The position numbers were made by a program, and so were the translations under genes. The notes beneath the pieces were generated by a model. The model was not told the origin of the DNA. It searched no databases and saw only the letters and a list, made by a program, of their open reading frames with translations. From Legionella septentrionalis (GTDB lineage Bacteria; Pseudomonadota; Gammaproteobacteria; Legionellales; Legionellaceae), in contig NZ_RZGS01000007.1 of NCBI RefSeq assembly GCF_003989745.1, forward strand, positions 1 through 64,000: DNA of 64,000 bases, in the 5' to 3' direction. Numbering within the stretch: position 1 is the stretch's first letter; each line of letters starts with the position of its first letter. Below are positions 45,357 through 54,002 of this stretch, one piece after another.

Positions 45357-47315
45357 TTAGTACTGATTAGAGACGTGACCTAAATTGCTACTAAACCCCA
45401 CATCTTTTGGCTGTTGTTTTTGAGAAAAAAACCCCATGCTGGAGACATTTGCAGCAGCAAATAAATCATCTTCATTCGAAATGTTTTCTTCGTCCGACTC
45501 TTCAGGCGCAAAATTTGTAGTTTCGAGGGCTTCTGGCTGATCGTCATTCTCAAAAAATTCATCCGTTTCAAAAATATCAATTATTCCATCTTCCAAGTTT
45601 AAGGAAGCAACGCTACTCTCCTCTATTTCCAAAAAGATAGCGCTGTCATTATTCGCGGCTTCGACATTATCCTCCATCAAGGCAGCAATGGGCTCTTTTA
45701 TTATTTGTCTGTAATATGCCATATCTTCTGCGGGTAAATCTGCTAACTGTTCCAAAGAGATAAATCCTAATTCCTCTTCAAGCACTTGATAATTGTCGAT
45801 GACAAGCAAAGCCCCTCGCACCCGCATTTGCAACTCATCAGCTTCTTCCTTGAGAATGGTTTTTTCATAAAGTTTTTTTAAATTTTTATGGAGAAATTCT
45901 GCCTTTTTGCAGGCAAGTTTTTTTTCCTCACTGTCTTGCTCTAATTGAGAACTATAAAACGAAACGACTACACAATCTTCCACCCGGTAATAAGTAAGAG
46001 TTTTATGATCGACAACCCCAAAACGTTTTATTGCCTCATCATAACTTTCTAAATAATGCTTTTGATAATCGGCATCTTTCTTTTGGGCTTTAAAATGAGC
46101 TTCATTCGGGCGTTTAAATCCTGCTAATGCGGCGCGTACGCCATTATATTTTGCCAAATTAACAGATTGCTGTCCGGCAAAATTTTGCTCACCCAATTTA
46201 TATCCCTCTTTGTATCCTTCGCCATACTTAGCATCTCGTTTGGCCAATCGCTTTTCAGAAATTCCACACCCCAGACGGCTTGCAATATAACCTGATTTAA
46301 AGCCTCGGTTATATTCCCTGCTTTCACTAGATAAGGGCAACTTTGCCGCATAGCTGGCACGAAAACCATCAAAAAAATCCCGGCCATATTTATCAACCAA
46401 ATTTTTTTCCGAAAACGCCCATTCATAATTGGCTGCCAAAGCCCCTGCTCTTTTGCCCCGGTTGTAGTGGGCCTCTTTAGAAGTCGTCTTGCTACTCGTT
46501 TCTTTATAACCTTCAAGATAGCCTTTTAACCAGTACTCCTTATGCTTTTCCAGCAACTTTTCTCTATCAAATTTAGTGTGGACCAAGCCAGCACCTCTAC
46601 CAGCTTTCTTCCCTCGCCTGTAGTCAGCATCTTTCTTTGCCAATTTTATGCTGTTCCAACCGTCAATATATCCTAAAACCCAGTCCTCACCTTTTGTCTT
46701 TTTTAATGTTTCTAACTGTGCTGCAGTCTTCTCCTTTACCCCCCTGTTTTTTCCATCTCTTCCTGAACGATAACCCTTTTGACGAAGGGCACTATTTTTA
46801 TTAACTTTTTGGGGCACGTCTGCAAAGCTTCCAGTGTGATTAGAAATTAGCTTGCGATAGGAAGCTTCCCACTCTTTTGCAAATAAAGGACTGGTAAGTT
46901 GCTTTGTAAAAGCTTCAATTTCTTGTTCAGTGAAAAAATTCCCTTTCCTTCTTCGAAAGATAAGTCTGGCGGAGTGTTTAGCCCTCTTTTTTTCAGCTTC
47001 TATTGCCAAAGTCTCATCCATCCGTTGTGGAGGGTGAGGTGTAGTATTGGCAACTAACTGAGGTGGTGTAGAACATGCTGCAGGATAAGTTGCATGTTCC
47101 ATCTCTAAATCCGTGTCAACAAACAAATCTCTTTCAGCGCGCCCTCTTTTATGGCCACGAGGCTCATGCTCAGAACCAGGAGTTGCGTTTGATGCAGGAA
47201 CGGATTCGGAATCAAAAATAAAATCTGGTACTTGTGGCGAAGCCCATATCTCTTGTGGAGATACTTGGATTTGAGGCGCCTCTCTGCGTTGTTTTTTTGC
47301 AGGCGGCATATGCAT
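45357..47315 (-). CDS. effector-like protein C: five ~51-residue repeats with Y-x-x-G-Y-x-x-G-Y helices
   Basis: A 652-residue protein of no recognised family. The start is basic (MPPAKKQRREAP), with more basic stretches at 55-62 and 109-124 (KKRAKHSARLIFRRRKG). Residues ~175-435 hold five imperfect repeats of ~51 residues (about 175, 228, 280, 331, 385), pattern Y-x-R-G-x-x-A-G ... L-x-x-K-x-x-Y-x-x-G-Y-x-E-G-Y; clear cases are LEKHKEYWLKGYLEGY and KYGEGYKEGYKLG. A predicted helical part follows (440-550) and a strongly acidic tail (550-625). The aromatic period of four matches proteins A and B. Function is unknown; nuclear targeting is inferred from basic clusters. Confidence 0.68.
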   Translation of the reverse strand: MHMPPAKKQRREAPQIQVSPQEIWASPQVPDFIFDSESVPASNATPGSEHEPRGHKRGRAERDLFVDTDLEMEHATYPAACSTPPQLVANTTPHPPQRMDETLAIEAEKKRAKHSARLIFRRRKGNFFTEQEIEAFTKQLTSPLFAKEWEASYRKLISNHTGSFADVPQKVNKNSALRQKGYRSGRDGKNRGVKEKTAAQLETLKKTKGEDWVLGYIDGWNSIKLAKKDADYRRGKKAGRGAGLVHTKFDREKLLEKHKEYWLKGYLEGYKETSSKTTSKEAHYNRGKRAGALAANYEWAFSEKNLVDKYGRDFFDGFRASYAAKLPLSSESREYNRGFKSGYIASRLGCGISEKRLAKRDAKYGEGYKEGYKLGEQNFAGQQSVNLAKYNGVRAALAGFKRPNEAHFKAQKKDADYQKHYLESYDEAIKRFGVVDHKTLTYYRVEDCVVVSFYSSQLEQDSEEKKLACKKAEFLHKNLKKLYEKTILKEEADELQMRVRGALLVIDNYQVLEEELGFISLEQLADLPAEDMAYYRQIIKEPIAALMEDNVEAANNDSAIFLEIEESSVASLNLEDGIIDIFETDEFFENDDQPEALETTNFAPEESDEENISNEDDLFAAANVSSMGFFSQKQQPKDVGFSSNLGHVSNQY

Positions 47316-47624
47316 AATAAAGACTCACAATTATAATTTTTTAACCTGCATTATAATTGATCGATTGACTATTTAAAGTCTTTTGTGATCTTTATATGAT
47401 CTTTTTGATCATTTAAATTTTATACCTTGCAAGTATTTAGCTGCTTTTTTATTCAATTTTTCTTTTTTTTAAAAAAATACAAAATAATTCAGTGGCTTAA
47501 ATATGAGCATAAAATTTTTAAGTTAACAGCAACCGGCTGCTGCAATTTTGTCCGCATTCTTCACAAAAACAGCAAGAAAAAATTGGTCTATGCTAAAAAA
47601 GAAGTTAATTTTATTGACTCGCTT
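47316..47624. other. AT-rich divergent intergenic region with TGATC repeats
   Basis: A non-coding, very AT-rich stretch between gene C (minus) and polX (plus). It contains a perfect inverted repeat ATGATC-TTTTT-GATCAT at 47396-47412 with a further GTGATC ten bases before, and two TATAAT-like boxes for the minus strand at 47328-47356. The reading frame of polX is open through here from 47427, but its translation (Phe/Lys-rich) does not resemble PolX, so coding is unlikely. Confidence 0.6.
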
Positions 47625-49331
47625 ATGGAAAAAAATAACCATGCCATCGCCGCTTTGCTTTATGAGCAAGCAGAAAAATTGCGAGCTTATGGTGACAATC
47701 CCTACCGCGCTCGTGCCTTTTCCCGTGCGGCGCGTGTAATTGAGAATCTAGATAGGAATATTTATTTGTTACTTGAGGAAAATTTTGATTTAACCACCCT
47801 TCCTTCTATTGGCAAAAGTATTGCTGCAGCCATCGAAGAAATTGTAAAAACCAATAAACTTCCTGCTTGGATGCAAACTCCCCAAAGGAAAATCAATGAA
47901 TTAGCAAACATCCAGGGACTAGGCACGAACAAAATAAAGCTGCTCACCGAAAAATATGGCATTCATACTAGAAAAACATTATTGGAAGCTCTCAAGTCTC
48001 ATGTCATTACTGAATTTACACCGGCTTTCACAGAACAAATTAAAGAAGCCATTTTGGCATGCAAACCTAAGGGTAAGTTCATTCGCTTATATCATGCACT
48101 GCCAATTGTTAAAGAACTCATTAACAAACTGCAACAGGCGGATGGCATACAACGCGTAGAATGCAGCGGAGAATTTCGCCGAAAACGTGAATTAATTGAG
48201 CATTTAATTGTTTTGGTACAAACAGAAAACGAAGCTCTGGCAAGCACACTCTGTCATGAATTACCCATGCTTAATTCTGTATTTTCCATGGACGAAAACC
48301 ATGTGCGGGCAAGCTTGTGGAATGGCGTCCCGGTTGATATTTATTTTATCCATCACTCATGCTTTGCTGCTTCCCTTCTCTGGCATACCGGCACTGAAAA
48401 ACATCTAAAGCAATTACAAAAAATTGCCTGTGAAAAAAATGAGGAAATTAAGGAGGCGGGATTATATCGGAATGAGGAATTTATCCCCCTATCATCCGAA
48501 CATGAACTGTATGCCAGGCTCGGGTTGGCATTCATTGAACCAGAGTTACGTGAAGACAGGGGCGAGATTAAAGCGGCGCAACAAAACCGCTTGCCTGAAT
48601 TAATTGAATTACAGGATATTAAAGGCGATTTACATTCCCATACCACTGAAACAGACGGTCGGAATACCTTGGAAACCATGGTAAATGCCGCTTTAGCGCA
48701 GGGATATGAATACCTGGCTATCACTGATCACTCCAAACGATTAGCCATTACCAATGGCATGGATGAAAAACGTTTGCTAGAACAAATAAAGCAAATTGAT
48801 AAATTAAACGCAAAATTAAATGGTTTTTTGGTTTTAAAATCCATTGAGGTGGATATTCTGGAAGATGGCACCCTGGACTTATCCAATGATATTTTAAAAG
48901 AATTGGATATCATTGTCTGTTCCATTCATTCTAAATTCAGAATTGATGAAAAAAAACAAACTGAGCGCATTTTACGAGCTATGGAAAATCCTTATTTTAA
49001 TATTTTGGGGCATGCAACGGGAAGGCTAATCCGCTCACGCCCGCCTTATGCCATAGATATGGATCGCATATTACAGGCAGCCCTTGATAACCATTGTTTT
49101 ATCGAGTTAAATGCACAGCCTTTTCGTTTGGATATTCATGATGAATATTGTAAAAAAGCAAAAGAAAAAGGAGTGAAACTAGCTATTTCCAGTGATGCGC
49201 ACAGTACGCGGGAACTTAATTTTATGCAGCTTGGAATTGATCAAGCACGGCGAGGCTGGTTAGAAAAGGAAAATGTACTCAACACCCGCTCCTGGCCGGA
49301 ACTCAAGAAACTGTTGAAACAACATCGCTAG
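47625..49331 (+). CDS. polX: PolX-like protein: PHP exonuclease domain intact, polymerase aspartates lost
   Basis: A 568-residue family X DNA polymerase/3'-5' exonuclease homologue. Order: 8-kDa-like helical domain with helix-hairpin-helix motifs (LPSIGKSIAAAI; IQGLGTNKIKLL), polymerase palm, then PHP domain. In the palm the motif is SGEFRRKRELIEHLIVLV: the two catalytic aspartates expected in D-x-D are His 193 and Ile 195, while Asp 238 (VPVDIYF) remains. The PHP metal ligands are all present: His 337/339, Asp 368/His 369, Glu 408, His 435, His 463, Asp 524/His 526. It probably acts only as a nuclease. The ATG at 47625 gives the normal family start. Confidence 0.85.
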   Translation: MEKNNHAIAALLYEQAEKLRAYGDNPYRARAFSRAARVIENLDRNIYLLLEENFDLTTLPSIGKSIAAAIEEIVKTNKLPAWMQTPQRKINELANIQGLGTNKIKLLTEKYGIHTRKTLLEALKSHVITEFTPAFTEQIKEAILACKPKGKFIRLYHALPIVKELINKLQQADGIQRVECSGEFRRKRELIEHLIVLVQTENEALASTLCHELPMLNSVFSMDENHVRASLWNGVPVDIYFIHHSCFAASLLWHTGTEKHLKQLQKIACEKNEEIKEAGLYRNEEFIPLSSEHELYARLGLAFIEPELREDRGEIKAAQQNRLPELIELQDIKGDLHSHTTETDGRNTLETMVNAALAQGYEYLAITDHSKRLAITNGMDEKRLLEQIKQIDKLNAKLNGFLVLKSIEVDILEDGTLDLSNDILKELDIIVCSIHSKFRIDEKKQTERILRAMENPYFNILGHATGRLIRSRPPYAIDMDRILQAALDNHCFIELNAQPFRLDIHDEYCKKAKEKGVKLAISSDAHSTRELNFMQLGIDQARRGWLEKENVLNTRSWPELKKLLKQHR

Positions 49332-49506
49332 GCCATCTAAAGCCCAATGTCTTTAATGCATGCATTCGTCCTGTTTAAATAAAACGAAAATAGGCAAACG
49401 CTATGGCAATCATGCAGTAACCGCTGTGCAACTACATCGTATTTATTTGAGAGCAAAATAAAGAAACAAAATGATCTAAAATTAAATAATAGGATTATTT
49501 TGTGAG

Positions 49507-50313
49507 ATGATAATGTTTTCATTGCATGACATACAATTAAGATATGCTCAAAAACAACAAGAAATAAAATTAATCAGAAATGAAATCAAAAGCGCAGTAA
49601 ATGCCATATTAGAGCTGGAGGGGAAAAGTCATTTTCCAGAAACGCTAAATCCGTTAATGAGTCAGGCAGAAAAAGTTTCGCATCATAAAGCGGAAAATGA
49701 TGACGACATCAGTCAGCTTATGGCAGCCGCAGGGGAAGCACTGGCAATTATCCCCGAAGAAATAGAGAAAATTAACAACGCTATTCCTGAAAATGAAAAC
49801 AATAAACGTCAGCTAGAACTTAAAAAAAATAAAAAACAACAATCGTTCACGGCAATTGAGAAAGAAATATCATTAGTAAAGAGCGAACTAAAGAACCTGG
49901 TGTCTCCTGCTGTACCCACTTCTTTTGAAAAATTTATAGCCGATAAAAATCCAGGTTTTCTAAAGTCGCTTGTACTTTTCTTTATTCCGCAAAAATTTAT
50001 TACTGCCGCACAGGCAAAATGTGTTGCTGAGGAAGTCTATGAGTCAACCAAAATTTCCTTTGAACACTCGATAAAATCACTGCAGGAAAAATTGGTAACC
50101 CAAAAAAAACAATTCGACCATCTTTCGCAGGCAATGGGCACTGCTGAAAAGCAGATAAAAGCAGCTCCAGTACAAATCAAAAAATTAAAGCGTCTAGAGG
50201 AACAAATAAAGGCCCTTAAAACCGCTTGCGAGAAGCTGCCTCTTCCTGAAAGGAGTTTGGATAATGCGGCAGAAAAAGATAATGAGCTATTTTCAAATTT
50301 CCAACCTTTTTAG
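49507..50313 (+). CDS. coiled-coil protein of unknown function
   Basis: A 268-residue Lys/Glu-rich protein with no recognised domain. Long predicted coiled-coil helices cover about residues 8-40, 75-130 and 170-245, with a hydrophobic stretch near 149-175 (GFLKSLVLFFIPQKFITAAQA). The start may be the first ATG or the one two codons later. It is transcribed alone between polX and the convergent RCC1 gene. Base composition and lysine richness are like the neighbouring effector-like genes. No function can be given. Confidence 0.6.
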   Translation: MIMFSLHDIQLRYAQKQQEIKLIRNEIKSAVNAILELEGKSHFPETLNPLMSQAEKVSHHKAENDDDISQLMAAAGEALAIIPEEIEKINNAIPENENNKRQLELKKNKKQQSFTAIEKEISLVKSELKNLVSPAVPTSFEKFIADKNPGFLKSLVLFFIPQKFITAAQAKCVAEEVYESTKISFEHSIKSLQEKLVTQKKQFDHLSQAMGTAEKQIKAAPVQIKKLKRLEEQIKALKTACEKLPLPERSLDNAAEKDNELFSNFQPF

Positions 50314-50485
50314 GGCTGAGTTTTATGCACCTCCTGCCCCTTGGAATTTCCCTGAGCACTGCAACAAATAGATAAACTTACTTTGATTCGCGTAAGTGCC
50401 ATTGACTGGCACAAATTTGCAATAAATGGAAAGAACTCCAAATAAATCAGGGCGACAGTATTAAACACCTGCGCTACCCTGTGAA

Positions 50486-51655
50486 TTAGAAGCCCTTAGG
50501 GATCAATTGGCTGTAGGTAGAAGATTTTTCTTCATCCAAGGAAATTTTGCCTTTTTTTCGATAGCCAAAGAAAAACTTGATATCCGTGTATGAAGAACTT
50601 TGTTCAACACCTGCTAATTGGTTTAATTTCTGTTGTTTATCATAAACATATTGCTGAATCATAGTTTCTTTTAAGTCATGAAGTTGTTGGCTCGTAAAGT
50701 CTGCAATTTTTCCACGGCATTCAATGGAAAATGGATTGTTTTCCAATTTAATGAAGCAGGCTTGTGGTGAATTCTCAGTTAAAATCAAGGATAGATCCGC
50801 CACACAAAAGATAGCAGCCACCGAATTACATATGAGTTTAGGTGAGAGGAATTCTTTCGTTGCACTATTATCAATCTGATGCAAACCATTGTATCCCCAG
50901 CCAAAAAGTTCTCCATGACGAGTTAAAGCCAATACATGATAGTCACCGGTCACAATCGCTTTGATATTGTCTAAACCCGCAACCGGCATAAATTTACCCG
51001 GTTCTCCTGGGCGTCCTAATTGCCCGGAACTATTATCACCACAGGTATAAACGTTACCTGCGTTGGTGAGTATGACGCTAAAGGAAAGTCCGGCAGCCAT
51101 GGAAACAATTTCTTCGCCAGCAAAATTTTCTGCTGATATTTTTTTAGGAGTGGTAATTGTTTGTTCATTCCCCAATCCTAATTGGCCACGACTATTGTTG
51201 CCCCAAACATATAATTCATTATGAATGGTTAAAGCAAGATTGTGGAAAACTCCTGCTGCAATCAATTTGACGCCTGGATTTTTGCCTGCTAAAAATTTTA
51301 TTTCCTTAAAAATACCAGTTTTATCAATTCCAGCTATCCCAAGCTGATGAAAATGATTGCTTCCTGCAGCGTATAATTTACCCTTGCAGGATAAAATAAT
51401 CGTGTGGTGAGCGCCTAGGGCAACATTGCATATTGCAGCAGTTGTTTTGATTTCTTGCAGTCCATTTATCCTACCTTGACTACCTGCTCCCAATTGTCCA
51501 AATAAGTTATATCCTGATGCGAAAATTTCTCCCCGAGAAGTTATATGAAACTCAGAATGCTTTTCCTTTCTTATAATCCTGTAAAAAGGTAAAGGCGCTA
51601 GTGGAAGGCCCATCGAGGCATCAGGATTTATCTCATCTTTTGTTATTGATTTCAT
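50486..51655 (-). CDS. RCC1-repeat protein, effector candidate
   Basis: A 389-residue protein with about five RCC1-type beta-propeller blades at ~36-91, 92-146, 147-199, 200-247 and 248-295, each with the pattern G-x-x-F/Y-x-x-G-x-N-x-x-G-Q-L-G (ASGYNLFGQLG, VWGNNSRGQLG, TCGDNSSGQLG). RCC1 is the eukaryotic Ran nucleotide exchange factor; Legionella uses RCC1-repeat effectors such as LegG1 and PpgA on host Ran. The last 95 residues are helical and charged, with a KKGK stretch near 370. No signal peptide. Ran as target is inferred. It lies beside the adenosine-deaminase-like gene on the same strand. Confidence 0.8.
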   Translation of the reverse strand: MKSITKDEINPDASMGLPLAPLPFYRIIRKEKHSEFHITSRGEIFASGYNLFGQLGAGSQGRINGLQEIKTTAAICNVALGAHHTIILSCKGKLYAAGSNHFHQLGIAGIDKTGIFKEIKFLAGKNPGVKLIAAGVFHNLALTIHNELYVWGNNSRGQLGLGNEQTITTPKKISAENFAGEEIVSMAAGLSFSVILTNAGNVYTCGDNSSGQLGRPGEPGKFMPVAGLDNIKAIVTGDYHVLALTRHGELFGWGYNGLHQIDNSATKEFLSPKLICNSVAAIFCVADLSLILTENSPQACFIKLENNPFSIECRGKIADFTSQQLHDLKETMIQQYVYDKQQKLNQLAGVEQSSSYTDIKFFFGYRKKGKISLDEEKSSTYSQLIPKGF

Positions 51656-51730
51656 GTAATTTCTAATATGTAAAGCGGCAATAATGCCATAAAATACATA
51701 GCCTTAATATTTAGCTTATCTATTAAATTA

Positions 51731-52768
51731 TCATGGATTGGAAAAGCGAAACTTCGCCTGATGATTTTTGATGTCATCGTCTTCCAGTTGATGTTTGTTA
51801 AAAAAAAGTGATTTGCATTTTGCAAATTCTTTTTTTCCTGAAGAACCAAAGATACCGGCATCATCCGTGCCAGGAATAATGGGAGCGCTGATGTCATTAT
51901 AAATCTCGGTTACCGGATGCACTGATTTTTCAAGATGCCAATTTAATTTGCTGTGGCACGTTGGGCAAACCTCTATTGGTGCTTGCAATTCCCTGATTTT
52001 CTCTTTCTGTTCTTTTGAAAGAAAAATGCAGTGACCTAAGCGCACTTTGCCATGCAAGGGATTACCTTGTTTAAAGCGCGCTTCGCTTATGGCAAATTGC
52101 TCAATGGCAGCCAAAACAATGTCTGTATCCTGACGTTCAATACCGCTATCACACTCCCCCATATGGATTGCAATGGGAAGTTGATTGGCAAAAGCCAATT
52201 GAATCACTTTTTCCAAGTCTTTACCGCTTAACGTACGCTTGGCAATTGGGTTACCGGAAATATCGAGGCCGACCAGGACGCCATGCGGGCTTTTCTTTAT
52301 ATAATGAATGTAGCGCCTGGCATCTTCCACCGTGTGTATCGTTCTATCCAAACTTAATAAACCCACGGCTTTTTTATTTTTATGGACTTGGTTCGCCTCA
52401 ATTAACCCTTGTTCAAATGATTCAATGTACTGCTCAATGGTTCCATTGCCCATTTCCTTAGGAGTCGTGCGAATTTCCAGATACTTAACTGAATGCGAAA
52501 CCACATCGACGACGCCGTTTTTTATGTCTTCCAAATCCCGCACAATTTTGTGAACCAGGGCAAATTGTTTCCAAATTAAATTAATGGAGTCGAGAGAAAA
52601 ACCCTCTTGCGGCTGTTGCTTGGTAAGTTGAAAATATTTTTCCTTCACTTCCATTAACTCCGCAAATACTTGCAAACATCCGTTTTTAACCGCTGTTTTC
52701 TCTAAGAATTCATCGCTAAAACTTCCATTCAAATGACAATGGAGATCACTTTTATGTTCCTGTTGCAT
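51731..52768 (-). CDS. adenosine deaminase family protein
   Basis: A 345-residue metal-dependent deaminase. Zinc and catalytic residues are all recognisable: DLHCHLNGSF (His 10, His 12), IHMGECDS (His 202, catalytic Glu 205), LGHC (His 246) and PGTDDAG (Asp 302/303). The adenosine/AMP deaminase fold is clear; the substrate is not. ATG at 52768 is favoured over 52786 because AGGGAAA lies before it. It starts next to the divergent pdhA. Paired with the RCC1 gene on the same strand, it might be part of the accessory set rather than core salvage. Confidence 0.8.
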   Translation of the reverse strand: MQQEHKSDLHCHLNGSFSDEFLEKTAVKNGCLQVFAELMEVKEKYFQLTKQQPQEGFSLDSINLIWKQFALVHKIVRDLEDIKNGVVDVVSHSVKYLEIRTTPKEMGNGTIEQYIESFEQGLIEANQVHKNKKAVGLLSLDRTIHTVEDARRYIHYIKKSPHGVLVGLDISGNPIAKRTLSGKDLEKVIQLAFANQLPIAIHMGECDSGIERQDTDIVLAAIEQFAISEARFKQGNPLHGKVRLGHCIFLSKEQKEKIRELQAPIEVCPTCHSKLNWHLEKSVHPVTEIYNDISAPIIPGTDDAGIFGSSGKKEFAKCKSLFFNKHQLEDDDIKNHQAKFRFSNP

Positions 52769-52925
52769 ATTTTTCCCTAAATTCATTTGTCGTCAGAGCG
52801 CCTGCAGATGCTAACATATCTTTTAAAACAGAAAATAGCTGCCCATTGCTGCATTAGAGCAGCGCTGGTTTTTGCCTGGAAATATGAGTATTCTATGGCG
52901 ACGTGTAGCTTAAAGGAGATAAGCC

Positions 52926-54002
52926 TTGACAACAATTGTTGCCCGCTTTGAAATACCCTATACGCAAATTCTCGATGCCAAAGGAGAAATTTGCGGCACC
53001 CTGCCCTCTTTTGCGCAAGATAAATCAACCTTGCTTGCTCTCTATCGTCATATGGTTTTAACGCGTACTTTTGATAGGAAAGCCATTGCTTTGCAACGTA
53101 CCGGCAAGATGGGTACTTATGCCCCGATCAATGGGCAAGAAGCCATTTCCACAGCTATTGGCAACGCCATGCAACCAGAAGATGTATTAGTTCCTTATTA
53201 TCGTGATTATGCCGCGCAATTTCAGCGTGGCGTAAAAATGTCCGAAATTTTAGCCTATTGGGGAGGAGACGAGCGCGGCAGCCAATTTTCGTGCAATTCT
53301 GAAGACTTGCCTATCTGTGTCCCCATCGCATCACAATGCTTGCATGCCTGTGGAATCGCTTTCGCATTTAAATACCGTAAGCAGCCTCGGGTTGCTGTCG
53401 TTTGCATTGGCGAGGGCGGGACTTCTGAAGGGGATTTTTACGAAGCCATTAACGTAGCCGGGGTATGGAACTTACCGGTGGTATTTGTAGTCAATAACAA
53501 TCGTTGGGCCATTTCTGTTCCTATTGAAAAACAAACTCATACGCAGACCATTGCCCAAAAAGCTATTGCCGGAGGATTTGCAGGAAAACAAGTGGATGGC
53601 AACGATGTGCTCGCCGTGCGCACTGCCGTGGGCGATGCCATTGAACAAGCACGCCGCGGCGGGGGACCAACCTTAATTGAAGCCATCACGTATCGCCTTT
53701 GCGATCACACCACAGCTGATGATGCAACCCGCTATCAACCACAGACCCAGGTCAAAGAAGCTGAGTTGAATGAGCCAATACGCCGCTTTAAACAATTTTT
53801 GCTGGCGCAAAATTTATGGGATGAAAAGCAGGAAGAAGAATTATTAAACCAATGCGCTCAAGATGTGCAACAGGCGGTTGAAGAGTATTTGCATCGCCCC
53901 CCTCAACCTATAACCAGTATTTTTGATTATCATTATGCCGAATTGCCTGATTATTTGATTGAGCAAAGAGCAATTGCAATGGAGGAATTCGCTCATGGCT
54001 GA
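52926..54002 (+). CDS. pdhA: 2-oxo-acid (probably pyruvate) dehydrogenase E1 alpha subunit
   Basis: A 358-residue thiamine-diphosphate enzyme subunit that decarboxylates pyruvate (or a branched-chain 2-oxo acid) as part of a heterotetramer with the next gene. Signatures are TGKMGTYAPINGQEAIS, the ThDP/magnesium motif GEGGTSEGDFYEAIN to VNNNRWAIS, and the phosphorylation-loop region YRLCDHTTADDATRY. The start is TTG with an excellent AAGGAGAT seven bases before it. The pdhA-pdhB-pdhC genes overlap. Pyruvate over branched-chain substrate is by analogy. Confidence 0.9.
   Translation: MTTIVARFEIPYTQILDAKGEICGTLPSFAQDKSTLLALYRHMVLTRTFDRKAIALQRTGKMGTYAPINGQEAISTAIGNAMQPEDVLVPYYRDYAAQFQRGVKMSEILAYWGGDERGSQFSCNSEDLPICVPIASQCLHACGIAFAFKYRKQPRVAVVCIGEGGTSEGDFYEAINVAGVWNLPVVFVVNNNRWAISVPIEKQTHTQTIAQKAIAGGFAGKQVDGNDVLAVRTAVGDAIEQARRGGGPTLIEAITYRLCDHTTADDATRYQPQTQVKEAELNEPIRRFKQFLLAQNLWDEKQEEELLNQCAQDVQQAVEEYLHRPPQPITSIFDYHYAELPDYLIEQRAIAMEEFAHG

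Noticed and set aside
47427-47624. 66-codon N-terminal extension of PolX
   Set aside because: The extension is Phe/Lys-rich translation of AT-rich intergenic DNA; the family start aligns with the ATG at 47625.
51703-51712. CTTAATATTT before the RCC1 gene as a PmrA box
   Set aside because: It runs in the opposite direction to the RCC1 gene, and the only possible second half has the wrong spacing (12 bases).
51652-51897. 81-codon minus-strand frame overlapping the deaminase end
   Set aside because: It lies in another frame of the adenosine-deaminase-like gene and has no ribosome site or recognisable content.
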